Of a DNA stretch of 64,000 bases, positions 52,955 through 61,288 are shown piece after piece; position 1 is the first letter of the stretch; each line of letters begins with the position of its first letter. The position numbers were made by a program, and so were the translations under genes. Under the pieces are notes generated by a model that ran no database searches, had not been told where the DNA came from, and worked only from the letters and a program-made list of their open reading frames with translations. The DNA is from Ovoidimarina sediminis (lineage in GTDB: Bacteria; Pseudomonadota; Alphaproteobacteria; Rhodobacterales; Rhodobacteraceae): the NCBI RefSeq assembly GCF_032586175.1, contig NZ_JAWHTE010000002.1:186001-250000 (forward strand). Direction: 5' to 3'.

Positions 52955-54474
52955 TTGATCAGGCTCCGTCCCGTCATTTCCTCGGGGATCGGCAGGCCCA
53001 TCAGATCGAGCAGGCTGGGCGCAAGATCCGCGAGCCGCCCGTTCGTCAGCCGCGCCCCGGGCCGCCCGCCATGGAGGATCACGGGCACCGGGTTGGTGGT
53101 GTGCGCGGTATGCGGACCGCCGGTTTCAGGATCGACCATCGTTTCGCAATTTCCGTGATCCGCCGTCACGATCATCGCGCCGCCCGCCTCGCGGAGCGCG
53201 TCGATCACCTGTCCAAGCCCGGCATCGACCGCTTCGCAGGCCCGGATCGCCGCGTTCAGATCGCCGGTATGACCCACCATATCGGGGTTGGCATAGTTCG
53301 TGACGATTAGGTCATAGCCGGCGCGGATCGCGCGGACGAATTCCGCCGTCACCTCGGGCGCCGACATCTCTGGCTGAAGATCGTAGGTCGCGACCTTGGG
53401 CGAGGGCGGCATGCTTCGGTCTTCGCCCATCTCGGGATCTTCCTTGCCGCCGTTCAGGAAGAAGGTGACATGGGGGTATTTCTCAGTCTCCGCGAGGCGG
53501 AATTGCTTCAGCCCCTGCTTCGCCACCCATTCGCCTAGGGTGTTCACGATCTCCCGCTTGGGAAAGACCGTTTCCATGTAGGCGTTGTGCCTGTCGGAAT
53601 ACTCGACCATCCCCAGAAGGGCGGCGAATTCGGGCCGGGGGCCGGTGTCGAATTCGGAGAACCCGGGCTCTCCGATGGCCCTGAGGATTTCCCGCGCCCG
53701 GTCGGCGCGGAAGTTGATGAAGAACACGCCGTCGCCGTCCTGCATCCCCTGGTAGTCGCCGATCACGGTGGCGGGCAGAAATTCGTCGGTCACACCGGAG
53801 GCATAGCACTCGCGGATCACTTCGACCGGGTCTTTCCCAGGGTGATGCGCGCCCGCGCCGCGAACCATCGCGGCATAGGCGGTTTCCACGCGTTCCCACC
53901 GGTTGTCGCGATCCATCGCGTAGTAGCGGCCCGTGACGGTCACGATCCTGGCCCCCTCGGGCAGCGCGGCGATCAGATCCTCTACCTGGCTGTCAGCGGA
54001 TTTCGGGGGCACATCCCGTCCGTCGGTGATGGCATGGACGGCCACCGGGATGCCGGCCCCGGCGATCACCTTCGCGGCATGGGCGATATGCGCCTGATGC
54101 GAATGCACGCCGCCGGGGGAGGCGAGCCCGATCAGGTGGGCGGTGCCGCCCGAGCCCTTCATCTTGTCGATGAAACCCGTCAGGGCGGGCTGTTCGGAAA
54201 AGCTGCCATCTTCGATGGCAAGATCGATCTGGCCCAGATCCATCGCCACGACCCGGCCCGCGCCGATATTGGTGTGGCCGACTTCAGAATTGCCCATCTG
54301 TCCCGTGGGCAAGCCCACATCCGGGCCGTGAGTGATCAGCTGTGCCGAGGGGCATTCCGCCATCAGCCGGTCGAAATTGGGGGTGTCGGCAAGCACCGGG
54401 GCGTTCGCCTCCTCCTCGGGACGCAGCCCCCAACCGTCGAGAATGCAGAGGACGACAGGCTTCGGCGTGGACAT
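52951..54474 (-). CDS. gpmI: 2,3-bisphosphoglycerate-independent phosphoglycerate mutase GpmI
   Basis: 507-residue, metal-dependent mutase of glycolysis. The catalytic Ser is in GQMGNSEVGHTNIGAG (S63), and metal ligands lie in CILDGWG, VTADHGNCE and GDLNAA-flanking HTGD. The ATG at 54474 follows GAGGGAG, a better site than the in-frame ATG at 54489. First gene of a four-gene leftward operon. Confidence 0.95.
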   Translation of the reverse strand: MSTPKPVVLCILDGWGLRPEEEANAPVLADTPNFDRLMAECPSAQLITHGPDVGLPTGQMGNSEVGHTNIGAGRVVAMDLGQIDLAIEDGSFSEQPALTGFIDKMKGSGGTAHLIGLASPGGVHSHQAHIAHAAKVIAGAGIPVAVHAITDGRDVPPKSADSQVEDLIAALPEGARIVTVTGRYYAMDRDNRWERVETAYAAMVRGAGAHHPGKDPVEVIRECYASGVTDEFLPATVIGDYQGMQDGDGVFFINFRADRAREILRAIGEPGFSEFDTGPRPEFAALLGMVEYSDRHNAYMETVFPKREIVNTLGEWVAKQGLKQFRLAETEKYPHVTFFLNGGKEDPEMGEDRSMPPSPKVATYDLQPEMSAPEVTAEFVRAIRAGYDLIVTNYANPDMVGHTGDLNAAIRACEAVDAGLGQVIDALREAGGAMIVTADHGNCETMVDPETGGPHTAHTTNPVPVILHGGRPGARLTNGRLADLAPSLLDLMGLPIPEEMTGRSLIK

Positions 54475-54693
54475 GGATGGCTCCCTCACGACAACACGCG
54501 CTTACTATCCCGCTTCGCGTCCGAGTGAAACCGCCCGGCAGCGTGGGGATGCCTTAAAACGACGTTGCGCCAAGTTGTGCGCGAACGTTGGATTGGCGCG
54601 GATTTTAGGGGATTTCCGGTTTGCGGTCGCGCGCAATTAAAGAATTCTTTTCGGTTTCCCCCCACTTCAACCCGGAATGCTCAGGGATACACC

Positions 54694-56775
54694 ATGATCA
54701 GCTTCCGGTCACTCAAGCTCAGACACGCCGCGGCGGTGATCGCGCTTCTCGCGATCTCGCTCGCAGTTTACACGGCGATCTGGGCCAAGCTTCTGACAGA
54801 TCGCCTGTGGCTGTTCTTCGAGGCCGAAACGGCGCTGGTCGTCGACACCGTCGAGCCCACGCTTGCGGCGGCGGCATGGAACTTCGAGGAAAGCTGGATC
54901 GATCACGTGCTCGTCGGGCTCGACCGGTCGAAGACATGGGAATTCGCCCGCGTCGATGTCGAGGGTCTGGTGGTGGAACGCGCGCGCGCGAACGACTGGC
55001 AGCCGGAATGGAACATTCTCATCGGCCAGCTGCAAAGCCTGATCCGCTCCGGCGAGGCACGAGGCATGAATTTCCTGGACACCGAAAGTTTTCGTCTCGT
55101 CAGCCGCCCGATCCAGTTCGACGGTGAAACGATCGGCTGGTTCTATGCCGGGTTCTCGCGCGCGGTGATCGAGGACAGTATCGACGAGGCTTATGAGACG
55201 GCGCTTGTCCTCGGACTGACGACGACGCTGGTTCTCAGCGCCTGCGTCTTCATCATCACCGGGCGGATCGTGGAACCGCTGGTGCGGGTTGCGGGGATGA
55301 TCCGGCAGGTCACCCGCGGCGAGACCGCCTTTCCGGTCAGCGATACGGACCGGTCCGACGAGGTGGGCGACATTGCGCGCGCGGTCGTGGCCTTCAAGGA
55401 CAGCGCGCAGAAGATGCGCGAACTTGCGGCGAGCGAGGCGGCGGCGCGCAAGCAGGCCGAAGCGAGCCGGATCGATCCGCTTACTGGCGTGCCGAACCGC
55501 GTTTCGCTTGACGAGGCGGGCGACGACCTTGCCTTCCTGACGCCGGACGGGTTGCAGGGCGTGGCCTTTGCCCTGATCGACCTCGACGGTTTCAAGCCGA
55601 TCAACGATACGTTCGGGCACCGCGCCGGTGACCGCTTCCTGATCGAGATTGCCCGGCGGTTGCGGGAGGTCGTGCGCGAAAGCGATCTTCTCGTCCGGCT
55701 GGGCGGGGACGAATTCGGCATCCTGTTCTGGAACCTTCGCACGCGGTCGCAGGCCCTGCGCATGGCCGAGCGGATCACGGAGGTGTTCGAAAAACCCGTC
55801 GATATCGGCGACCGGGAGGTTTCGGCGCAAGGCAGCATCGGGCTTGCCCGCGCAATCGATGTTTCCGCCCGGATCGACGATCTTGCGGCCGCCGCCGATG
55901 CGGCGATGTATTCCTTCAAGCGGAAATCGGGCACGGCATTCTCGATTTACGATCCGGTCAGGATGAAGGCGCGCGGTATCAACCTGAATGAAAAGGAAGA
56001 ACTTCTTCAGGACATTGCCCAAGGCAACCTGGCCGTCTTCTTCCAGCCGAAGATCGAGATCGCGACCGGCGAAATCTGCGGGTTCGAGGCGCTCGCGCGG
56101 CGCTGCAAGCCCGATGGCACGATCGGCACCCCGGGGGATTTCATGCCCCAGATCGAGGCCTTCGGCCTGCAGGCCGAATTCAACCGCGCGATCTTTTCGA
56201 CAGTCCTGGAACAGGTGCGCCAGTGGGTCGACTCGGGGCTCGATCCCGGGCGCGTCGCGATCAACATCGACGAGCAGAGCCTTGCCACCCGGGAGGGCCG
56301 CGAGGAGATCGAGTTGCTGATCGCCGGGCATTCCGGCCTCGCCCGGTACATCACAATCGAGATCACCGAGGATATCTTCATCAACCGGGGGATCGAGATC
56401 ATTCGCGATGCGATCGACCGGTTCGAGAAACTCGGCCTGCGCATCTCGATGGATGATTTCGGCACCGGCTATGGCTCGTTCCGGCACCTGAAGGAGTTTC
56501 CCGTCCACGAAATGAAGATCGACACCCAGTTCACCGCCGGCATCGGGAAGGACAAATCCGCGGAGGTCATCATCGACGGGTTCCTTTCCATCGCCGCCGG
56601 GCTTGGCGCCGACGTGGTGGCGGAGGGTGTCGAAACTCCCGGGCAGCTTGCCTTCCTCGCCGAGCGCGGCTGTCAGTATGCGCAGGGCTTTCACTTCAGC
56701 CCGCCGCTTCACCCCGACGATGCGACACGGTTTCTCAAGGCCGGCGAGCCGGGCCGCTTTCATCTTGCGGGCTGA
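54694..56775 (+). CDS. Membrane GGDEF-EAL protein (cyclic-di-GMP turnover)
   Basis: 693 residues. TM1 is at about 14-31 and TM2 at about 171-193, with a periplasmic sensor between. A HAMP domain follows (about 194-250). The GGDEF domain (about 265-425) has an intact RLGGDEFGIL; the EAL domain (about 435-690) has GFEALARR, EITEDIFINRG, DDFGTGYGSF and E-in-VVAEGVETP. Both sites look catalytically competent, so it may make and degrade c-di-GMP. ATG 54694 has AGGGAT upstream. The next gene encodes a binding protein, a possible partner. Confidence 0.93.
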   Translation: MISFRSLKLRHAAAVIALLAISLAVYTAIWAKLLTDRLWLFFEAETALVVDTVEPTLAAAAWNFEESWIDHVLVGLDRSKTWEFARVDVEGLVVERARANDWQPEWNILIGQLQSLIRSGEARGMNFLDTESFRLVSRPIQFDGETIGWFYAGFSRAVIEDSIDEAYETALVLGLTTTLVLSACVFIITGRIVEPLVRVAGMIRQVTRGETAFPVSDTDRSDEVGDIARAVVAFKDSAQKMRELAASEAAARKQAEASRIDPLTGVPNRVSLDEAGDDLAFLTPDGLQGVAFALIDLDGFKPINDTFGHRAGDRFLIEIARRLREVVRESDLLVRLGGDEFGILFWNLRTRSQALRMAERITEVFEKPVDIGDREVSAQGSIGLARAIDVSARIDDLAAAADAAMYSFKRKSGTAFSIYDPVRMKARGINLNEKEELLQDIAQGNLAVFFQPKIEIATGEICGFEALARRCKPDGTIGTPGDFMPQIEAFGLQAEFNRAIFSTVLEQVRQWVDSGLDPGRVAINIDEQSLATREGREEIELLIAGHSGLARYITIEITEDIFINRGIEIIRDAIDRFEKLGLRISMDDFGTGYGSFRHLKEFPVHEMKIDTQFTAGIGKDKSAEVIIDGFLSIAAGLGADVVAEGVETPGQLAFLAERGCQYAQGFHFSPPLHPDDATRFLKAGEPGRFHLAG

Positions 56776-56808
56776 GCCCCGCGTCACCAACCCAAGACGA
56801 GGGCAAAG

Positions 56809-57582
56809 ATGTTCCGAGTTTTCCCGATCGCGATCCTTCTGCTTGCAGGCATCGTTTCAGCGGGGCCCGCCAAGGCCGCAGACACGATCCGCGCCTATAC
56901 GTCGAGCGCGCTGTCACCGCTTTCGCGCGGCCACGAATACGAGATGCCCGGCTTCTTCCACGAATATGTCGCCGCGGTGATGGCGGAGGCGGGGATAGCC
57001 CTTGAGATTTCCTATCTGCCCTGGCGCCGCGCGCAAAGCGAGGTCACCGGTGGCAGCGGCGCGCTTCTCTTCGGGGCCACGCGCACGGCGGAGCGCGAGG
57101 CCAGCTTTCGCTGGGTCACCCGGCTGATCACGGCCGAGCGCGCCTTTCTCACCACCGGGCCGCGCATCGACAGCATCGACGCGGCGCGGGGCCTCGCGCG
57201 GATCGGCGCGCGCAGCGTTCACGCCCGTTTGCTCGAAGCCAGGGGGTTCACGAACCTCGATCCGGGCGTGGGCAATTCGAGCTTTCAGAAGCTGGCATCG
57301 GGCCGTGTCGACGCGGTTTACACGGTGACGGTGCGGGCCCGTTTCGTCTGGACCGGCGAACTTGGCCGCGACATCGCCGATCTCGTTATCGGGGCCCCGA
57401 TCGAGGCCTCGGATATCTGGCTTGCCGCCTCACCCGATTTCGACCCCGCGCTGATCGAGCGTATCCACGCCGCGAGCCAGCGCCTGATCGCGGACGGCAC
57501 CTATGACCGGCTGCATCGCCGCTATTTCGGCGACCTGGCGATCGCGCCGCCGAATAACCCCGCGCTCATGCCGAGTTTCTGA
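56809..57582 (+). CDS. Periplasmic solute-binding protein (SBP_bac_3-like)
   Basis: 257 residues with a signal peptide ending about AKAADTI (24), then a two-lobed binding-protein fold with YEMPGFFHEYVAAVMAEAGIALEISYLPWRRAQSEV typical of SBP_bac_3 proteins. No ABC permease or ATPase is adjacent. It follows the GGDEF-EAL receptor by 33 bp in the same direction, so it may feed a signal to the receptor rather than serve transport; this is an inference from position. Confidence 0.82.
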   Translation: MFRVFPIAILLLAGIVSAGPAKAADTIRAYTSSALSPLSRGHEYEMPGFFHEYVAAVMAEAGIALEISYLPWRRAQSEVTGGSGALLFGATRTAEREASFRWVTRLITAERAFLTTGPRIDSIDAARGLARIGARSVHARLLEARGFTNLDPGVGNSSFQKLASGRVDAVYTVTVRARFVWTGELGRDIADLVIGAPIEASDIWLAASPDFDPALIERIHAASQRLIADGTYDRLHRRYFGDLAIAPPNNPALMPSF

Positions 57583-57593
57583 CGGGGCGGCCC

Positions 57594-57626
57594 CGAAAAA
57601 AATGGCCCCGCCGGTTGAGCGGGGCC
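57594..57626 (-). terminator. Intrinsic terminator for ccrM
   Basis: Stem GGCCCCGC (57604-57611) and GCGGGGCC (57619-57626) with a 7-nt loop, and on the minus strand a run of T residues (plus-strand AAAAAAAT at 57596-57603). Oriented for leftward transcription out of ccrM, 45 bp past its stop. Confidence 0.85.
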
Positions 57627-57670
57627 AGTCGAGGTGCCGTGGATGGCCACAGGCACAGGCGGTACCTCTG

Positions 57671-58768
57671 TTATCTCATCTCCGAGCGGATCTGCTGGCG
57701 CAGCACGTCGATCGGGATCTGCTGACCTTCGCGCCGGAACATCCAGTAAGTCCACCCGTTGCAGGAGGGGGCACGCTCCAGCGCCGCGCCCACCTGGTGG
57801 ATCGATCCTTTCACGTCGTCGGCGATCAGCGTACCGTCCGCGCGCACCTTCGCGGTCTGGCCGCGGGGGTTCACCAGCACCTCGCCCGGCCGGAGAAGCC
57901 CGCGTTCCACGAGCTGCCCGAACGGCACCCGGGGTTCCGCGCGCTTCGAGACCGACACCTCGAGCGCTTCTGCATCTAGCTTGCGCACCCGTTTCAGCCG
58001 CGCCTCCGCGGCCTCGCGATAGGCCGCCTCGCGCTCGATCCCGACGAAGTTGCGCCCCAGCATCCGCGCCACGGCCCCCGTCGTTCCCGTTCCGAAGAAC
58101 GGGTCGAGCACCACGTCGCCCGGGTTCGTCGTGCCGATCAGTACCCGGTGCAGAAGCGCCTCGGGCTTCTGCGTCGGATGGGCCTTGTCGCCATTGGCGT
58201 CCTTCAGCCGCTCGTGCCCCGTGCAGATCGGCAGCACCCAGTCGGAGCGCATTTGCACGCCTTCGTTCAGCGCCTTCAGCGCCTCGTAGTTGAAGGTGTA
58301 TTTCGCGCCTTCGGATTTCGACGCCCAGATCAGCGTTTCATGCGCGTTGGTCAGCCGCTTGCCCCGGAAATTCGGCATCGGATTGGACTTGCGCCACACG
58401 ACATCGTTCAGAACCCAGAAGCCCGCATCCTGCATCGCCGCACCGACGCGGAAGATGTTGTGGTAGGAACCGATCACCCAGATCGCCGCATCGGGTTTCA
58501 GAAGTCGCCGCGCCTCGGCCAGCCAGGCGTGGGTGAAGCGGTCGTAGGCCGCGAAGGAAGAGAACTGATCCCAGGCGTCATCCACCGCATCGACGCGGCT
58601 GTTGTCGGGCCGGTGCAGTTCCCCCTTGAGCTGAAGGTTGTAGGGCGGATCGGCAAAAATCAGATCCACCGACGCGTCGGGCAGGCCCTTCATGGCCTCG
58701 ATGCAGTCGCCCGCAAGGATCGAATTCAGCGGAAGCTCGGATGCCCCCGGTGTCGCACGTCTTGTCAT
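57671..58768 (-). CDS. ccrM: Cell-cycle DNA adenine methyltransferase CcrM (GANTC)
   Basis: 365-residue N6-adenine methyltransferase of the beta class: catalytic DPPY (FADPPYNLQL, about 40-43) precedes the SAM-binding DPFFGTGTTGAVA. A C-terminal ~80-residue extension of the CcrM type (GLLRPGEVLVNPRGQTAKVRADGTLI, APSCNGWTYW) follows and contributes to GANTC recognition. It methylates the new strand late in the cell cycle. It has its own terminator. Three GANTC sites lie just upstream. Confidence 0.95.
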   Translation of the reverse strand: MTRRATPGASELPLNSILAGDCIEAMKGLPDASVDLIFADPPYNLQLKGELHRPDNSRVDAVDDAWDQFSSFAAYDRFTHAWLAEARRLLKPDAAIWVIGSYHNIFRVGAAMQDAGFWVLNDVVWRKSNPMPNFRGKRLTNAHETLIWASKSEGAKYTFNYEALKALNEGVQMRSDWVLPICTGHERLKDANGDKAHPTQKPEALLHRVLIGTTNPGDVVLDPFFGTGTTGAVARMLGRNFVGIEREAAYREAAEARLKRVRKLDAEALEVSVSKRAEPRVPFGQLVERGLLRPGEVLVNPRGQTAKVRADGTLIADDVKGSIHQVGAALERAPSCNGWTYWMFRREGQQIPIDVLRQQIRSEMR

Positions 58769-58822
58769 ATCTGCCTCTGTCCCGAGCCCCTTTTGCGGGG
58801 TCGCGTTTGTTGACCAGAGGAT

Positions 58823-58861
58823 GAGTCAAAGGTGATTCGCCGTCAAATTCTTTTTTGAATC
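58823..58861 (-). promoter_or_regulatory. GANTC cluster at the ccrM promoter
   Basis: GAGTC (58823-58827), GATTC (58834-58838) and GAATC (58857-58861) within 39 bp, all between the ccrM start (58768) and the rnhB stop. GANTC is the CcrM target, and methylation-state control of ccrM by promoter GANTC sites is known in Caulobacter. Three copies in 39 bp is far above chance at this GC content. Confidence 0.65.
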
Positions 58862-59495
58862 AGGGGCTTACAGATTTTTCTCGACACAATATATTGTGGA
58901 CGGGCGCGAAGGAGCGTCTATGCTCTGGGGTCACCCCTAGATCTTCCAGCGCCGCGACATGGGCCTTCGTCGGGTAGCCGGCGTTCTTCTCCCAGCCGTA
59001 GCCGGGGTACTGTTGCGCCAAACCCACCATGATCCTGTCGCGCGTGACCTTCGCGATGATCGAGGCGGCGGCGATCGACAGGCAGCGCGCATCGCCCTTC
59101 ACCACGGCCTCGGCCGGGGCGGGGCAGTCCTCGGGCACGAGGTTGCCGTCGATCAGGCAGAAGGCGGCGCCACCGGCATCGGCGATTGCCCGGCACATCG
59201 ACAGATGCGCGGCGCGCAGGATGTTCAGGCTGTCGATCTCGGCCACCGTGGCGATCCCGACGCCGACGGTACAGGCCGTGCGGATCTCGTCGAAAAGCGC
59301 CTCGCGCCGGCGTGCCGTCAGCTTCTTGGAATCCGCGAGACCCGCGGGGATTGAGGCGGGATCGAGCACCACGGCGGCGGACACGACGGGGCCCGCCAGC
59401 GGCCCGCGCCCCGCCTCGTCGACCCCGGCGATGCGCGCGTATCCTTCCGCGCGCCGGGCCTTCTCAAATTCGTATGTCGGCAATTCGTGCCCCAT
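58860..59495 (-). CDS. rnhB: Ribonuclease HII
   Basis: 211-residue RNase HII that nicks RNA-DNA hybrids and removes misincorporated ribonucleotides. Active-site motifs are AGVDEAGRGPLAGPVV (Asp-Glu), CLIDGN (Asp) and SIAAASIIAKVTRDRIM (SIAAAS with Asp), and the C-terminus has YPTKAHVAAL. The ATG at 59495 was chosen over 59546 because the extra 17 residues are not family-like. Leftward, followed by ccrM. Confidence 0.94.
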   Translation of the reverse strand: MGHELPTYEFEKARRAEGYARIAGVDEAGRGPLAGPVVSAAVVLDPASIPAGLADSKKLTARRREALFDEIRTACTVGVGIATVAEIDSLNILRAAHLSMCRAIADAGGAAFCLIDGNLVPEDCPAPAEAVVKGDARCLSIAAASIIAKVTRDRIMVGLAQQYPGYGWEKNAGYPTKAHVAALEDLGVTPEHRRSFAPVHNILCREKSVSP

Positions 59496-59550
59496 GGGGA
59501 GGACAGAACCCCAACCGGGCCCCGATCCGCAAGGCGAATGCGCCACTCCG

Positions 59551-59588
59551 GAAAAAAATATGGGCGGACCGGAGGGACCGGCCCGCCC
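59551..59588 (-). terminator. Intrinsic terminator on the minus strand between rnhB and the secreted-protein gene
   Basis: GGGCGG-A-CCGG (59562-59572) pairs with CCGG-C-CCGCCC (59578-59588) around AGGGA with one mismatched pair, and a T-rich run follows on the minus strand (plus-strand AAAAAAATA at 59552-59560). It would end leftward transcription from the gene at 59685-60149 before rnhB. Confidence 0.75.
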
Positions 59589-59684
59589 TGATACTCGTTA
59601 CCCCCACAAGCACGCACCTTGGGGTGCGGCCCACCGGACAGCGCGCAAATCGTGCGGGGATGGCGCTGCCCGTATTCTCAAAGC

Positions 59685-60149
59685 TCAGCGGCGGCGGCTG
59701 TGCCTGTGCCCGATCTCGTAGCCGGCCCTTTGCAGGCAGCGCGCACCGTAGACCGTGCGCGGTCCGCGACGGGTGTCGACCCGCCATTCGCAGCGATCCG
59801 GCAGGCGTGCGGTCTGAACCCCGTTCCGTTCGAGGCAGCGGCGGCCCAGCACGGTGCGGTCGCCCCGGCGCGTTTCCACCCGCCGCAGGCAATCCTCCGG
59901 AAGCACCCAGCGCCGCGAACGACGCTGGTCGTAATACCGGGTGTTCCTGTCGCCCCGATAGGTTCGGTGCGCCGATCCGCGATCGTCGTCATCGTCGAGT
60001 TTGTCGGCGATCGCCGCAATCGCGGCGAGCCCGACGATCACGCCCAGGATATCCTCGGCATCCGCGGCCCGCACCGGGGCTGCCGCCGTCATTCCAAGAG
60101 AGATCACCGCGATCATCGTCACCGTCTTCAGCTTTCCTATCGTCATCAT
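59685..60149 (-). CDS. Secreted, Arg-rich protein of unknown function
   Basis: 154 residues. A signal peptide (MTIGKLKTVTMIAVISLGM..., cleavage near VRAADA) precedes a hydrophobic stretch, an acidic run DDDDDR and a basic, cysteine-containing C-terminal half with two similar blocks (RRVETRRGDRTVLGRRCLERNG and WRVDTRRGPRTVYGARCLQRAG). The repeated block suggests a duplicated small fold. GGAGGAG lies 10-16 nt upstream. No function assigned. Confidence 0.7.
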   Translation of the reverse strand: MMTIGKLKTVTMIAVISLGMTAAAPVRAADAEDILGVIVGLAAIAAIADKLDDDDDRGSAHRTYRGDRNTRYYDQRRSRRWVLPEDCLRRVETRRGDRTVLGRRCLERNGVQTARLPDRCEWRVDTRRGPRTVYGARCLQRAGYEIGHRHSRRR

Positions 60150-60234
60150 GGCCTGGTACTCCTCCACCCAGTCCGCCGTTTGAGGGCTGGCGGACAACTG
60201 ATGGATCGAGCCTCGCGCCGGTTCCCTGAGATAC

Positions 60235-60300
60235 TCAATAACCGGGGCCTGATATGCGATAACCGGGCAAACCCCGGCTCGGTTATTGAATTACCGGGGC
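60235..60300. repeat. Inverted-repeat array in a divergent intergenic region
   Basis: TCAATAACCG (60235-60244) is perfectly complementary to CGGTTATTGA (60280-60289), a 10-bp inverted repeat separated by 35 bp. TAACCGGG-like units recur at 60240 and about 60259, and AATTACCGGGGC (60289-60300) echoes AATAACCGGGGC (60237-60248). It lies between the leftward secreted-protein gene and the rightward gene at 60321, so an operator or an RNA structure is possible. Confidence 0.55.
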
Positions 60301-60320
60301 AGGTATCGGACAGTCGCCCC

Positions 60321-60608
60321 ATGACCAGATGGTTGATCATCCTTTCGCTTATCGTCTTCAGCGCGGGCGCCGCGCAGGCGGCGTGCTATGCCGATTACAA
60401 GGCAAAGAAGGATAGCCCGTTGCGCCTGCACTACGGCGTGATGCAGCTTGACGGCGCGGCCTGCGCGAACCGGAACGCGGCACAGCGGGTTGTCGGGCAG
60501 CGGCTCAAGCGGGGTGGGTGGACGCTTCTCAACGTGATGCAGGTTTTCGATCAGCGCGGTCTCGAACAAAGGAAGGCGAGTGCAGGGAAGTTCTTCCTCC
60601 GTTACTGA
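60321..60608 (+). CDS. Small secreted protein of unknown function
   Basis: 95 residues. A signal peptide (MTRWLIILSLIVFSAGAAQA) precedes CYADYKAKKDSPLRLHYGVMQL, two cysteines (about 22 and 46) and a basic C-terminus. I recognise this short protein type in Rhodobacteraceae but no function is known to me. The frame reads much further upstream without homology; the ATG at 60321 gives a clean signal peptide. It overlaps the next gene by 29 bp. Confidence 0.72.
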   Translation: MTRWLIILSLIVFSAGAAQAACYADYKAKKDSPLRLHYGVMQLDGAACANRNAAQRVVGQRLKRGGWTLLNVMQVFDQRGLEQRKASAGKFFLRY

Positions 60609-61284
60609 CAGCCGGGCGGCCGGCACACGGATTGTCGCTTTCGGGATCATCGCCATCGTGGTGATCCTCGCGGGCGCTGCCGTGTTTCTGTTCGTGAACC
60701 TGCCCGACGCCAACGCATTTGACGCGCGGGTGGAGCGGCTGTTCATCGAGAACGACGACCTGACCTCGGAGGCCGAGATCAAGCTTCTGGAAATCCTGGC
60801 CCAGTCGGGCACGGCGTTTTCGGAGACGCTCGCCGGTTACCGTTTCGTCATCTTCGTTCTGATGGTGTTCGCGACCGGCCTTTTGATCGCCTCGCTTATC
60901 TTCCTTGTCACCATCGTCGTGCTGAACCGGCGGATGGGCGAGATCGAGCGCCAGGGCCTGCAGGTGTCGAACCTGCAGATCAACCGCGAGGCGGGGACGG
61001 TGATCGTGAATTCCATGGAGTTCCGGCTGACGGGCGCGATGGTTGAAACCCTGTCGGCGCTCGCAGAGGCGCGGCTTGACGACGACATTCTGTCGGGCGC
61101 CGAGCTTGAGGGTGTGATCTCGGGCCGCGATGCGGCGGAATGTGACGAGGCGGCCGGTGCCACGCGGATCAAGCGGCTGCGCGACGCGCTGGGCAACCAG
61201 CTTGTCGCGGAACTTCTGGTCAAGACGATCACCAAGCAGGGCTACATGCTGGCCTGCGAGAAGGACGTGATCAGGATCGTCTGA
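60580..61284 (+). CDS. Membrane protein with C-terminal winged-helix (OmpR-like) domain
   Basis: 234 residues. TM1 is at about 17-38, a short periplasmic segment at about 40-88, and TM2 at about 88-112. A cytoplasmic region follows whose C-terminus (about 130-232) resembles an OmpR/PhoB winged helix: TRIKRLRDALGNQLVAELLVKTITKQGYML. This is a one-component-type layout with DNA-binding domain last. GTG start at 60580, 29 bp inside the previous gene, so probably coupled. The winged-helix call rests on the pattern alone. Confidence 0.6.
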   Translation: MQGSSSSVTDSRAAGTRIVAFGIIAIVVILAGAAVFLFVNLPDANAFDARVERLFIENDDLTSEAEIKLLEILAQSGTAFSETLAGYRFVIFVLMVFATGLLIASLIFLVTIVVLNRRMGEIERQGLQVSNLQINREAGTVIVNSMEFRLTGAMVETLSALAEARLDDDILSGAELEGVISGRDAAECDEAAGATRIKRLRDALGNQLVAELLVKTITKQGYMLACEKDVIRIV

Positions 61285-61288
61285 CGGT

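Noticed and set aside
54709..56790. A 693-codon open frame antisense to the GGDEF-EAL gene
   Set aside because: GGDEF, EAL and HAMP motifs are all on the plus strand; the antisense frame is a high-GC artefact.
60835..61235. Minus-strand open frame antisense to the winged-helix membrane protein
   Set aside because: Low-complexity Ser/Arg composition and no start signal; the plus-strand frame has two clear membrane segments.
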